Source: Pullichristensenella sp963930055
Lineage (GTDB): Bacteria; Bacillota; Clostridia; Christensenellales; Aristaeellaceae
DNA: 64,000 bases
NCBI GenBank assembly: GCA_963930055.1
Contig: CAWVKS010000001.1
Coordinates: 186,001 to 250,000 of the forward strand
Direction of reading: 5' to 3'
Shown: positions 22,802-32,543 of the stretch, piece by piece
Numbering within the stretch: the first letter of the stretch is position 1
Layout of the letters: every line of letters begins with the position of its first letter
Program-made: the position numbers and the translations under genes
Notes under the pieces: generated by a model
Seen by the model: only the letters and a program-made list of their open reading frames with translations
Database searches by the model: none
What the model was told of the DNA's origin: nothing

Positions 22802-25064
22802 TCAGAGCGCCTGCCCGCTGTGCGGCGCGCCGACCTCGTCGTCGGGCTCGGCGTATTCGCCATCTTCCAGGTTCAGGCCGATGCCCGTCCAGCTTCCGTA
22901 ATAGTAGCTGATGACCTCGCCGTCGCCGATTTGGCCGAATTCGTCGCTGCCGGTGGCGTAGACATTGCCGTCCTCGTCCGTGGCCAGCATGTGAAAGCTG
23001 CCCGTGGACATGGCCGCGATCTTCAGCCGGTCGAATTCCCCGGCCGGGCCGTCAAATACGAAGAGCTCCTCCTCATACGGCTCCAGATAGAAGCCGTAGC
23101 CCCAAGCGAGCGTGCCGCCGCCCAGCATGCGCGCGCTGGAGGAATCGCCGCCGGCGAACACGGCGACCGCGCCCTGCGCGCCTTCCGCTTCCACGGGGGT
23201 AAAGCGGTCGCTGTCACCGCCGTTGCCGAGCTGCCCGTAGTAGCCCGCGCCCCAGGCCCATACGCGGCCATCGGCGTCCAGCGCCACCATGTGCGCGCCG
23301 CCCGCGGCGATGGAGACCACGTTTTCCAGCGCCACCTGCGTGGGCGCGACCGCGGTCCTGCCCTCGCCGATGCCGAGCTGGCCGTAGGCGTTGTCGCCCC
23401 ACGCCCAAACGCTGCCGTCCTCCAGGAGCGCGGCCATGAACTGCTTGCCCACCGCCACGTCCACAATGCCTTCCAGCGGCACCTGCGTCGGGCCGTCCAC
23501 CGCGTCCGTGTGCCCCAGCCGAGCTGGCCGAGGTCGTTCGCGCCCCAGACCCACAGTTTGCCCTCTTCATCCAGCGCGGCGGAAATGTCCCGCCCCGCCC
23601 AGGCGCGCGCCACGCCGCCCATGATGGGCACGGGCTCGCTCTCGTTTTCAAATTTGCCGGTGGCCAGCTGGTCGTAGTCGTAGCTGCAGCCCGCGCCGTA
23701 GAGCTGGCCGTCGTCGGTGAGGAACAGCGTGTGGTAATCGCCCGCCGCCACCTGCGTCACGTTTGTGAGCGCCAGCTTTTCCGGCGTCTCGCGCGATTCC
23801 TCGTCGCCCAGGCCGAGCTGGCCGTAATCGTTGCGCCCCCAGGCCCACACGCCGCCGCCTTCGTCGATGGCAAAGGACGTGTAGTATCCCGCCGCTACGG
23901 GCAGCGTCTCGCCGGCAAACGGCTCCACGGGACGCGCCTTGTCCCGCTCCGCCGGGGCGCGGGAGGGACGGCTTTCCCCGGAAAGGTCCACATCCAGCAG
24001 CACCCAGTTGAGATAGGTGTCGCTGTAAATGGGGCCGAGCTGCAGGTAGGTGTTGTCGCCGCGCCCCCAGAGCGTGCCGTCCGCCTCCGCTGCCAGCGCG
24101 TGCCAGTAGCCAGCGAAAGGTCGGCGGCGTCGTGCTCCAGGGGCGCCGGCGCGTCGTCAAACAGGTCGCCCCACAGGTACCAATCGCCGCCGGCGTCGCG
24201 CAGGGCGCACATGTCGCCGCCGGCCTCGATATCCGTGGCCGCCAGGCCGTTTTCGGCGATGAAGGCGTTGAGCGCGTCCTCGCCGCCGCCGAGCTGGCCG
24301 TAATAGTCGTCGCCCCAGACGCGCACCGTGCCGTCCGCCAGCAGCGCCAGCGCGTGGTTGTTGCCCGCGCGCACGCTGCGCGTGTTTTCAAGCCCCTCGA
24401 GCGCCACGGGCGAACAGACAAACGCCCCCTCCGCGCCGGGGATCTGGCCGTAGGTATTGTCGCCCCAGGCGTAGAGCGCGCCGTCCTTTGTGCGGGCGAG
24501 CATGAAGCCCTGCCCGGCGGCGATCTCAGCCACGCCTTCGAGCGGCACCTGCGCGGGGGTCGTCTGCGTGTCCGTGTGGCCGAGGCCAAGCTGCCCCTTG
24601 TCGTTGCGCCCCCACGTCCACAGCGTGCCGTCCGCCTTCAGGGCGGCGGAAAAATCATGGCTGGCCGCCACCTGTATGGCGCCGTCCATCACCTTCACGG
24701 GCATGCTGCGGTTCAGGCCCTTGCCGTCGCCGAGCTGGCCGTAATCGTAGTTGCAGCCAACGGCGTACACGCTGCCGTCGGCAGTGCGAAACAGCGAATG
24801 GTACCAGCCCGCCGAGGCTTCCACGACGTTTTCAAGCTCCACCTTCTCCGCCTCATAGGACGAAAAGGAACTGCCCGTGCCCAGCCGGCCATACTCGCCC
24901 GCGCCCCACGCCCACAGGACGCCCTCCGCATCGAGCGCGAAGGAATGGCGGTATCCGGCCTCGACAAAAATGGCGTCCTGTTCCGGCGCGGCGGCATCCT
25001 CCGCCAGCGCGCCGCCCAGGAGGACCAACAGAGACAGAAGGCATGCCCAAATGCGTCTTTTCAT
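22802..25064 (-). pseudogene. Secreted RCC1-repeat protein broken by two frameshifts
   Basis: A signal peptide (MKRRIWACLLSLLVLLGGALA) is followed by many RCC1/BNR-type propeller repeats of about 50 residues, with cores such as VLWAWGAGEYGRLGTG, TLWTWGRNDKGQLGLG and VWAWGDNAYGQLGIG. Homology continues through three successive frames. The frame changes near 24,117 (three T where four would restore it) and near 23,520 (one C missing in CTCGGCTGGGGCAC compared with the sister repeat). The intact product would have about 750 residues and form one or two seven-bladed propellers. It could be a decayed gene, or two base-calling errors. It has a promoter at 25,098-25,126. Confidence 0.8.
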
Positions 25065-25097
25065 TGGTATTTCATCCTCCCTTTCCCAACTGCCTTT

Positions 25098-25126
25098 ATC
25101 ATACCGTATTGTAAAAAATATTGCAA
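25098..25126 (-). promoter_or_regulatory. Promoter of the RCC1-repeat gene
   Basis: TTGCAA (25,121-25,126), 17-bp spacer, TATGAT (complement of 25,098-25,103), 34 bases before the start codon. Confidence 0.7.
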
Positions 25127-25197
25127 GTACCGGCGCATTTTTGCCACGAATGATTTGCGCCGCGCGCGGGGAAACTGGCGCAAAGGAGGAATGCGAT

Positions 25198-26460
25198 ATG
25201 GATCCCTTTGCCGAAAACCCCCGAAAGATCGAAGATACGCTGCTTGACTGGACGCAGCTCTACGCCCAGCCCTACGACAAGCGCAGCGTCGACCCCTACA
25301 CCCGCACGCGCGTCATACTCATCAACGGCACGGAGTTCGAGGCCAACTGGTTTTTGCACCAGTTTTCCCGCCACTGCGGCGACAACGAGCTGCGCCGCCA
25401 GCTGGCGCTCATCCGCCGCGGCGAACAGCAGCAGCAAAAGCTCGTCAGCATGCTCAAGCCCGCCGACGAGACCATTCTGGAACACACCATCGGCTATGAA
25501 CAGCTGGCTGTGGACCTCACCGCGGCGCTGGCGCAGGCGGTGGGCGACGGGCGCGTAAAAAAGGCGCTCGACTTCGCCCTCCTGGAGGACTTTGACCACC
25601 TCTACCGCTACGCCGACCTGCTGGACCTGGAGACGAACGCCAGGGCGGAGGACATCGTCGGCCGCTATACGGAGATCATGCCCGGCCGTCCGACCATCGC
25701 CCACCACCGCCACCCCTTCGATTCCATCAAAAAGCCCATCGGCAAGGACGCTGACCCCATGACCAAATTGGCCGTGGGCATCATCACCGCCGCCGAGCAG
25801 CAGACGATGAACTACTATATGAACGTCTGCGGCCTCTACCCCACGCAGCTGGGGCGCAGGCTCTATCAGGAGATCGGCATGGTGGAGGAACAGCACGTCT
25901 CCCAGTACGGCGGCCTCATGGACGTGCATGAGAGCTGGCTGGAAGGGCTGCTAATGCACCAGTACACCGAGTGCTACCTCTACTGGTCATGCGCGCAGAC
26001 CGAGACCAGCCCGGCCATCCGCGGCGTTTGGGAACAGCTCTTCGAGCAGGAGGTCGCGCATTTGCACCTCGCCGCGCAGCTTCTGCACGAATATGAGCGC
26101 AGGGACTGGCGCGAGGTCATCCCCGACGCCGCGTTCCCCGCCCCGCTGACGCTCAGGGAGAACATCGCCTACGTGCGAAGCGTTTTGCAGGGCGCCGTCT
26201 GCGAAACCGCCGTGCGCGAGAGCTGGGAGGACGTCTCCGCCCTCAAGCCGGACTTCGATTTCTTCCGCTATCAGGGGATCGTCAACAAAGACGTCGCCGC
26301 CGTGCCCAGCCATATGGCCATCGAGCGCTATATCGCCCAAAATGGGCAGGACTACCGCTGGGAGACGGAGAAAAACCCCGTTCCCGAATTGCGGGATCGC
26401 CGCCGCGACAACACGGACGTCGGCCGCAGCCCCGCCCCCGTGCCCAGCGGCGTGCGCTGA
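25198..26460 (+). CDS. Ferritin-like-fold protein of unknown function
   Basis: A 420-residue soluble helical protein without signal peptide. Glu/His motifs spaced as in ferritin-like carboxylate di-iron bundles are visible: EDFDHLYRYADL, AAEQQTMNYYMNV, MVEEQHVSQYGG and EQEVAHLHLAAQLL. I cannot assign a reaction. It may store or sense iron or be a rubrerythrin-like oxidoreductase; a structural helical bundle is also possible. AAGGAGG lies before the ATG at 25198. It is monocistronic, convergent with the MATE gene, with a shared terminator. Confidence 0.55.
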   Translation: MDPFAENPRKIEDTLLDWTQLYAQPYDKRSVDPYTRTRVILINGTEFEANWFLHQFSRHCGDNELRRQLALIRRGEQQQQKLVSMLKPADETILEHTIGYEQLAVDLTAALAQAVGDGRVKKALDFALLEDFDHLYRYADLLDLETNARAEDIVGRYTEIMPGRPTIAHHRHPFDSIKKPIGKDADPMTKLAVGIITAAEQQTMNYYMNVCGLYPTQLGRRLYQEIGMVEEQHVSQYGGLMDVHESWLEGLLMHQYTECYLYWSCAQTETSPAIRGVWEQLFEQEVAHLHLAAQLLHEYERRDWREVIPDAAFPAPLTLRENIAYVRSVLQGAVCETAVRESWEDVSALKPDFDFFRYQGIVNKDVAAVPSHMAIERYIAQNGQDYRWETEKNPVPELRDRRRDNTDVGRSPAPVPSGVR

Positions 26461-26467
26461 GAAACAG

Positions 26468-26491
26468 CCCGAGGCCATTTGCAGCCTCGGG
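26468..26491. terminator. Bidirectional terminator
   Basis: CCCGAGGC (26,468-26,475) and GCCTCGGG (26,484-26,491) lie between two convergent stop codons. T-runs are short on both sides. Confidence 0.7.
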
Positions 26492-26498
26492 CAAATGT

Positions 26499-27854
26499 TT
26501 ACGCGGCGGACGCATGCCGCAACCTTCTGTAAAACAACAGCGCCACGACCAGGGACACGGAATCGACGATGGGCTGCACCGCCATGCAGCCGTAGAGGGG
26601 GAAGAGGGCGTTGAGCAGAAACAGCAGCGGTATGTCCAGCACGCCCTTGCGCAATATGGAACAGACGAGCGATTCCTTCACCTTGCCCATGGCCTGGAAC
26701 TGCACGATCATCGGATAGCACACGGACATCATTGGCATGGCCACCACCATGATGCGCAGAAAGGCGGCGCTGTACGCGATGGTGCGCGCGTCGTTAATGA
26801 ACAGGCTGGTGAGCGCCGGGGCAAAGAGCTCATAGGCCGCCAGGCACAAAAGCGCGAACCCCAGCGACACGCCGCAGCCAAAGACAAAGGCCGCGTGCCG
26901 CCGCTTCTGGTCGCCGGAGGCGTAGTTGTAGGCCAGCAGCGGCAAAAGGCCGTTGGCCACGCCGATGGAGAAGTACAACGGCAGCTGGTCGAGCTTTTTG
27001 ACGATGCCCAGCGCCGCCACCGCCTCCGTCTCATAGCCGGAGACGAACTTGGACAGCGCCGCCACCGCCACCACCGTCAGCGCGTATTGCACGCAGGAAG
27101 GGAAGCCGATGGCGAGCACGTTTTTCAGATGCCGGCCCGCGCCGCGCAGGCAGGCGGGGGAGAGACAGACCACCGTCCGCCGCCTTATCAGCACATAGGC
27201 GATGAAGAACAGCGCCGATAGCAAATTGGAGATGGCCGTGGCCGCGCCCGCGCCCTCCGCACCCATGCCCAGGAACTGCGGCAATACGAAGATGGGGTCG
27301 AGGATGATGTTGCAAACGCCGCCCAGCGCCACGCCCAGCGCCGCCGCCGTCGCCCCGCCCTCGGCGCGCACAAGGTTTCCCAGGAGCAGGTTGAGGATGG
27401 TGCCCGCGCCGCCACAGATGACCACCCACTTGGCGTAGCCAAAGGCGAGGCCGTATGTCTCGTCCGTCGCCCCGCAAAGGCGGAGGATGGGCGACGCGAG
27501 GGCGAAAAACAGCGCGGAAAAGGCCGCGGCGGCGATGAGCCCGCCCCAGAAGGCGAGCGCGGACACTTGCCGCGCCCTCTGTTCGTCCTTTGCCCCCAAA
27601 GCGTGCGCCATGACGCTGGCGCCGCCCACGGCAAAGAGGTTGGAGACCGCCGTAAGCATTACAAACACCGGGCCGACCACCGTCACCGCCGCCGTCTGCC
27701 GCGGCTCGTTGAGCAGGCCGACGAAGTAGGTGTCGGCCAGGTTGTAGATGAGCACAATCATCTGCCCGACGATGGTGGGCACGATCTGCTTGAGCACCGC
27801 CCGCTTCACAGGCATGCGCTCAAAGAGGTACGCCTTATCCGTTGCTTTTGCCAT
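26499..27854 (-). CDS. MATE-family efflux transporter
   Basis: A 451-residue membrane protein with twelve predicted segments in two similar halves. Early family-typical sequence is VPTIVGQMIVLIYNLADTYF and VGGASVMAHALGAKD; the second half has ALGIVKKLDQLPLYFSIGVANG. MATE proteins exchange Na+ or H+ for drugs or metabolites; the substrate is unknown. It starts 15 bases after the pepT stop codon, so the two are cotranscribed. Confidence 0.93.
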   Translation of the reverse strand: MAKATDKAYLFERMPVKRAVLKQIVPTIVGQMIVLIYNLADTYFVGLLNEPRQTAAVTVVGPVFVMLTAVSNLFAVGGASVMAHALGAKDEQRARQVSALAFWGGLIAAAAFSALFFALASPILRLCGATDETYGLAFGYAKWVVICGGAGTILNLLLGNLVRAEGGATAAALGVALGGVCNIILDPIFVLPQFLGMGAEGAGAATAISNLLSALFFIAYVLIRRRTVVCLSPACLRGAGRHLKNVLAIGFPSCVQYALTVVAVAALSKFVSGYETEAVAALGIVKKLDQLPLYFSIGVANGLLPLLAYNYASGDQKRRHAAFVFGCGVSLGFALLCLAAYELFAPALTSLFINDARTIAYSAAFLRIMVVAMPMMSVCYPMIVQFQAMGKVKESLVCSILRKGVLDIPLLFLLNALFPLYGCMAVQPIVDSVSLVVALLFYRRLRHASAA

Positions 27855-27869
27855 CGCCCCCGCCCCCGC

Positions 27870-29072
27870 CTAACGCGCCGTCACCAGTTTGACGAGCATG
27901 GCCGTGGCCGCGTCCATGTCCTCGACGGCGATCAATTCGTGCCGGCTGTGGTAGTTGAGGCCGCCCGTGCCCAGGTCCGGGCAGGGCAAGCCCATGAAGG
28001 AGAGGCGGCAGCCGTCCGTGCCGCCGCGGATGGGTTCGCTCTTCGGCTCCACGCCCACGGCGCGGCAGGCGTCCTCGGCGCGGCGGATGACGTCCATGTG
28101 CTTTTCCATCACCTCGCGCATGTTGTAATACGAATCGACGATCTTCACCTCCACCGTGCCCACGCCGTATCGCGCGTTCATGGTTTCGGCGGCCCCGGCG
28201 GCGAAGCGCTTGCGCGCCTCGAAGCGGGCGCGGTCGTGGTCGCGGAGGATGTAGTGCAAAAGGCACTCCTCCACGCTGCCGCGCAGGTCGCACAGGTGGT
28301 AAAAGCCCTCGTAGCCCTCCGTGCGTTCCGGCGTTTCCCCCTCGGGGAAGAGGGCGGCGAGCTCGCAGGCTACGCGGTTGGCGTTGACCATGCGCCCCTT
28401 GGCCGAGCCGGGATGGACGCTGACGCCGTGGATGGTGTAGACAGCGGAGGCGGCGTTGAAGTTCTCATACTCGATGCCGCCCACGTCGCCGCCGTCCACG
28501 GTGTAGGCAAAGTCCGCGCCAAAGCCCCGCACGTCGAACCTGTCCGCGCCGCGACCGATCTCCTCGTCCGGCGTGAAGGCCACCTTCACCGCCCCGTGGG
28601 GGATGGACGGGTCGCCGGCGAGCGTCTCCAGCGCGGTCATGATTTCGGCGATGCCGGCCTTGTCGTCCGCGCCCAGAAGCGTGTCGCCGCCGGTGACGAT
28701 GAGCGTCTTGCCGCGGCGCGCCTCCAGGCCGGGATACTGCCCCGGGGTGAGCACGTCGCCGTTTTTGAGCGCGACGGGGCCGCCCTCGTAGGGCAGCAGC
28801 ACGGGGGAAACGCCCGTGGTGGGCACCACGTCCACCGTGTCCATGTGGGCGATGAGGCCGATCACGGGCTGCCCTTCGCAGTTGGCGGGCAAGGTGGCGT
28901 AGACGTAGCCGTACCCGTCTACATGGGCGTCCTCCAGGCCGATGGCGAGAAGCTCCTCCACCAGCGCCCGGGCCAGCGCCAGCTGTTTTTTCGTGCTGGG
29001 GCAGGCCTGGCTGGAGGCGTCGGAGGCAGTGTCGAACCGAACATAGCGCAGCAGGCGTTCATAGGCGCGCAT
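27870..29072 (-). CDS. pepT: Peptidase T (tripeptide aminopeptidase)
   Basis: A 400-residue M20 metallopeptidase removing N-terminal residues from tripeptides in the cytoplasm. Metal-site segments are LIAHMDTVDV, TLLGADDKAGIAEI, FTPDEEIGRGAD and GLNYHSRHELIAVEDMD. FAYTVDGGDVGGIEYENFNA is typical of PepT. ATG at 29072 has AAGGAAG upstream. It lies upstream of a MATE transporter. Length and metal ligands are intact. Confidence 0.96.
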   Translation of the reverse strand: MRAYERLLRYVRFDTASDASSQACPSTKKQLALARALVEELLAIGLEDAHVDGYGYVYATLPANCEGQPVIGLIAHMDTVDVVPTTGVSPVLLPYEGGPVALKNGDVLTPGQYPGLEARRGKTLIVTGGDTLLGADDKAGIAEIMTALETLAGDPSIPHGAVKVAFTPDEEIGRGADRFDVRGFGADFAYTVDGGDVGGIEYENFNAASAVYTIHGVSVHPGSAKGRMVNANRVACELAALFPEGETPERTEGYEGFYHLCDLRGSVEECLLHYILRDHDRARFEARKRFAAGAAETMNARYGVGTVEVKIVDSYYNMREVMEKHMDVIRRAEDACRAVGVEPKSEPIRGGTDGCRLSFMGLPCPDLGTGGLNYHSRHELIAVEDMDAATAMLVKLVTAR

Positions 29073-29125
29073 ATAAAGACTTCCTTCCACAGTTTTGCAC
29101 AAAGTTTGCCCGCGCGGGGCGTTTT

Positions 29126-29174
29126 CAAAAACAGCGCCCCGGTCGGCGCGCGGTCGGCCTCCCGGGGCGGCGCT
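29126..29174 (-). terminator. Terminator of the hprK operon
   Basis: On the minus strand AGCGCCGCCCCGG (29,174-29,162) pairs with CCGGGGCGCT (29,142-29,133), followed by GTTTTTG. It directly follows the DUF1846 stop codon. Confidence 0.8.
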
Positions 29175-30652
29175 CAGCGGTAGAAGAGCCGCTGCGTCTC
29201 GTGTTTGGGCTGGCAGGTGAGGTTGACCCCCAGGCGGCGGAACGTGTCCTCGTCCACGGGCGAGAGCAGCACGCTGGCGTGCGCCTCCAGCCCCTTGAGC
29301 CGCGGCAGCTGGGCGATGGCCCGGGCGGCGAATTCGTCGTCCACCGCGCAGATGGCAAGGGCGATGAGCACCTCGTCGGTGTGCAACCGCGGGTTGCGGT
29401 TGTGCAGGGATGTCACCTTCAGCCGCTGGATGGGCTCGATGACGCGCTCGGCGATCAACTTCACTTCGTCGGGGATGCCGGCCAGCGTTTTCAGCGCGTT
29501 GAGCAGCATGGCGCTGGCGCAGCCGAGCAGGTCCTTGGTCTTGCCGGTGACCACGCTGCCGTCGGCAAGCTCCATGGCCGCGGCGGGCTTGCCGGTGGCG
29601 GCCTCGAGGGCGTTGGCGGCGCGCGCCGAACGGCGGTTCTCCGGGGAAACGCCGGCCTGCTCCATGAGGATCTCGATCTTGCCCACGGCCGTGTCCTCGC
29701 CGGAGCCGCGCAATTTGGCGCAGCCGGCGGCGAAATAGCGGCGCACGATCTCCCGGCGCGAGGCGTCGCAGCAGGCCTCGTCGTCGGTGATGCAGAAACC
29801 GGCCATGTTCACGCCCATGTCCGTAGGCGACTGGTAGGGCGATTTGCCCTGTATGCGCTCGAAGATGGCGCGCAATACCGGGAAGATCTCCACATCGCGG
29901 TTGTAGTTGACCGCCAGCTTGCCGTAGGCCTCCATGTGGTAGGGGTCGATCATGTTCACGTCGTTCAAGTCCGCCGTGGCGGCCTCATAGGCGAGGTTCA
30001 CGGGGTGCTTGAGCGGCAGGTTCCAGATGGGGAAGGTCTCGAATTTGGCGTAGCCGGCCTTGATGCCGCGCTTGTATTCGTGGTAGAGCTGGCTCAGGCA
30101 CGTGGCCATCTTGCCCGAACCGGGGCCGGGCGCGGTGACCACTACCAATTCGCGCTCGGTTTCGATATAGTCGTTGCGGCCGTAGCCGTCGCCCGAGACG
30201 ATGTGGTTGAGGTTGGAGGGGTAGCCCTCGATGGCGTAGTGGCGGAACACGCGGATGCCCTGGTTTTCCAGACGGCGCTTGTAGGCCTCCGCCGCCTGCC
30301 CGGCAAAGCGCGTGATGACCACGCTGCCCACATACAGCCCCGCTTCGCGGAAGGCGTCGATCAGGCGCAGCGTCTCCGCGTCGTAGCCGATGCCCAGGTC
30401 GCCGCGCAGCTTGTTGGACTCGATGTCCTGCGCGTTGACGGCGATGACCACCTCGGCGCGGTCGGCCAGCGTCTTGAGCATGCGCAGCTTGCTGTCGGGC
30501 TGGAAGCCGGGCAGCACGCGCGAAGCGTGGTTGTCGTCAAACAATTTGCCGCCGAATTCCAGATACAGCTTGCCGCCGAACTGGGCGATCCGCTCGCGGA
30601 TGCGCTCGGACTGCAGGCGGATATACATGTCGTTGTCAAACCCCTGCCGCAT
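29174..30652 (-). CDS. DUF1846 (UPF0371) family protein
   Basis: A 492-residue cytoplasmic protein matching the DUF1846 family along its length: MYIRLQSERIRERIAQFGGK, GKLFDDNHASRVLPGFQPDS, VVVTAPGPGSGKMATCLSQL, GVNMAGFCI and the C-terminal ALAICAVDDEFAARAI. The PGPGSGK segment looks like a phosphate-binding loop. Structures exist for the family but no accepted reaction. ATG at 30652 follows GGGAGGG and overlaps the ROK kinase stop by one base. Its place behind hprK and a sugar kinase hints at carbon metabolism. Confidence 0.9.
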   Translation of the reverse strand: MRQGFDNDMYIRLQSERIRERIAQFGGKLYLEFGGKLFDDNHASRVLPGFQPDSKLRMLKTLADRAEVVIAVNAQDIESNKLRGDLGIGYDAETLRLIDAFREAGLYVGSVVITRFAGQAAEAYKRRLENQGIRVFRHYAIEGYPSNLNHIVSGDGYGRNDYIETERELVVVTAPGPGSGKMATCLSQLYHEYKRGIKAGYAKFETFPIWNLPLKHPVNLAYEAATADLNDVNMIDPYHMEAYGKLAVNYNRDVEIFPVLRAIFERIQGKSPYQSPTDMGVNMAGFCITDDEACCDASRREIVRRYFAAGCAKLRGSGEDTAVGKIEILMEQAGVSPENRRSARAANALEAATGKPAAAMELADGSVVTGKTKDLLGCASAMLLNALKTLAGIPDEVKLIAERVIEPIQRLKVTSLHNRNPRLHTDEVLIALAICAVDDEFAARAIAQLPRLKGLEAHASVLLSPVDEDTFRRLGVNLTCQPKHETQRLFYR

Positions 30653-31602
30653 CACAAGTCCCTCCCCAGCATGGCCGCGCCGATGATGCCCGCGTCGTTG
30701 CCCAGGCGGGCCAGCTCCACCTGCGTGGTGGAAAGCTCGGGCAAGTAGAGGTAGTCGCGCAGCGCAGCGCGCACGGCGTCGAGCAAAAAGTCGCCCGCGT
30801 AGGCCACGCCGCCGCCGAGCACCACCATGTCGGGATCGAGGATGTCAATGAGGTTGCTCAGCCCGACGCAAAGATACTTGACATATGTAGCAAATATCTC
30901 CAGGCAATCGCCGTCGCCCGCCTTGGCAAGATCGAGCACGGCCTTGGCGTTGAGCCTGCCCGCGTCGCCTTCCATCTGTCTGGCAAGCGCGCAGTCCGGC
31001 TTTTTTTTCATCAACGCGCTTCCCATGCGGATGATCGCCGTGGCGCTCGCGTATTTTTCCCAGCAGCCGCGATGGCCGCAGTTGCAGGGCTCGCCATCCA
31101 CAACGACGATCATGTGCCCGATTTCGCCGCCCACGCCGTGCGCGCCGCTGAGCACCTTGCCGTTAAAGACGATGCCGCCGCCCACGCCGGTCCCGAGGGT
31201 GACGAGCAGGCTGCTTTTCACGCCGCGCGAGGCGCCAAAGGCGCTTTCGGCCAGCGCGGCGACGTTGGCGTCGTTGTCCACGGATACGGGGAGCCCCAGG
31301 CCGTCCCGCAGGCGCGCAAGCAGCGGCACGTTCACCCAGCCGAGGTTGTTGCAGAAGGCCACCAGGCCGCTTTTGGGGTCCTGCTGGCCGGGGATGCCCA
31401 CGCCCACAGCGGCGAATTCCCCCGCCGCGCGGCCGCTTTCGGCGATCAGGCCGCGGCACATGGCCACCATATCGGCGGCGACGTCCTCAAAATTGCGTCC
31501 GATGCCGGTCTTGCAGCTGGCCTTGCACAGTATATTGCCGCTTTCGTCCACCACGCCGGCCTTGGCGGTGGTGCCGCCGACGTCGATGCCGATGTATACC
31601 AT
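30652..31602 (-). CDS. ROK-family sugar kinase (glucokinase-like)
   Basis: A 316-residue sugar kinase of the ROK family. The N-terminal phosphate loop is IGIDVGGTTAKAGVVD. The middle has VTLGTGVGGGIV followed by the zinc site CNCGHRGCWEKYAS; VVLGGGVAYAGDF lies near the C-terminus. It most likely phosphorylates glucose or a related hexose. ATG at 31602 has GAGG seven bases upstream; an ATG two codons earlier overlaps the hprK stop. It is the third gene of a four-gene operon. Confidence 0.92.
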   Translation of the reverse strand: MVYIGIDVGGTTAKAGVVDESGNILCKASCKTGIGRNFEDVAADMVAMCRGLIAESGRAAGEFAAVGVGIPGQQDPKSGLVAFCNNLGWVNVPLLARLRDGLGLPVSVDNDANVAALAESAFGASRGVKSSLLVTLGTGVGGGIVFNGKVLSGAHGVGGEIGHMIVVVDGEPCNCGHRGCWEKYASATAIIRMGSALMKKKPDCALARQMEGDAGRLNAKAVLDLAKAGDGDCLEIFATYVKYLCVGLSNLIDILDPDMVVLGGGVAYAGDFLLDAVRAALRDYLYLPELSTTQVELARLGNDAGIIGAAMLGRDL

Positions 31603-31604
31603 GG

Positions 31605-32540
31605 TCATACCTCGCTTTCTTCCTGTTGGGCGCGCATGGCGCGCTCCATATGGCGGTGCGCCAGCTCCTGCGCGGCGTTGTAGCCCATCTGCTTGAGGCG
31701 GAAGTTGCGCGCCGCCACTTCCAGCACGATGGCCAGGTTGCGCCCGGGGTGGATGGGGATGAGTATATAGGGCACCTTCACGCCGAGGATCTCGCCATAC
31801 TGGTCGGTCAGCCCCAGCCGGTCGTATTCCTTGCCCTGCTGCCAGTTTTCCAGCTTGACTTCCAGGTCGATGGTCTTGGAGCGTATGACCGCGCCCACGC
31901 CGTACATGGTGGCGATGTCGATGATGCCCACGCCGCGGATCTCCATGAAATGCCGCACCAGTTCCGGCGATTCGCCCACCAGGCGGTCGTCGGCCACGCG
32001 GCGGATATCCACCACGTCGTCCGCCACCAGCTGATGGCCGCGCTTGACCAGCTCGATGGCCGTCTCGCTCTTGCCCACGCCGCTTTCGCCGGTGATGAGC
32101 AGGCCGCTGCCGTAGACGTTGACCAGCACGCCGTGCATGGTCTCGCGCGGGGCCAGGTAGTCGCGCAAAAAGGAGATCAGCTCCACTTCCACCTGCGTGG
32201 TCTCCGGCGCGGCGGAGTAGATGGGGATCTTGCGCGCCGCGCCCAGCACCAGCATCTCGTCAAAGCAGGGGATGGAGCGGGCGATGATGATGCAGGGGAT
32301 GTCATAGCTGAAAAAGCGAGTCAGCCGCTCGTGGCGCGTAGCCTTGTCCAGCATGGAGAGGTAGGTCATCTCCACCATGCCCAGCAGCTGCGGCCGCTCG
32401 TAGCCGAAAAAGTCCCAGTATCCTGCCAGCTGCAAGCCGGGGCGGTTGACGTTGGATACCTCGATGTTCAGCCGCCCGTTCTCGGCGGCAATGATGGTCT
32501 TGAGGTTCAGGGCCTTGACAAGATCCGCTTCCAGAACCAT
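31605..32540 (-). CDS. hprK: HPr kinase/phosphorylase
   Basis: A 311-residue bifunctional enzyme that phosphorylates HPr on Ser46 and reverses this, controlling carbon catabolite repression in Firmicutes. Seen are the N-terminal domain, Walker A ITGESGVGKSETAIEL, the following HQLVADDVVDIRRV and the signature MEIRGVGIIDIATMYG. Length is normal. It lies three bases after a HAD phosphatase gene and overlaps the ROK kinase region, in one operon. Confidence 0.97.
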   Translation of the reverse strand: MVLEADLVKALNLKTIIAAENGRLNIEVSNVNRPGLQLAGYWDFFGYERPQLLGMVEMTYLSMLDKATRHERLTRFFSYDIPCIIIARSIPCFDEMLVLGAARKIPIYSAAPETTQVEVELISFLRDYLAPRETMHGVLVNVYGSGLLITGESGVGKSETAIELVKRGHQLVADDVVDIRRVADDRLVGESPELVRHFMEIRGVGIIDIATMYGVGAVIRSKTIDLEVKLENWQQGKEYDRLGLTDQYGEILGVKVPYILIPIHPGRNLAIVLEVAARNFRLKQMGYNAAQELAHRHMERAMRAQQEESEV

Positions 32541-32543
32541 GCG

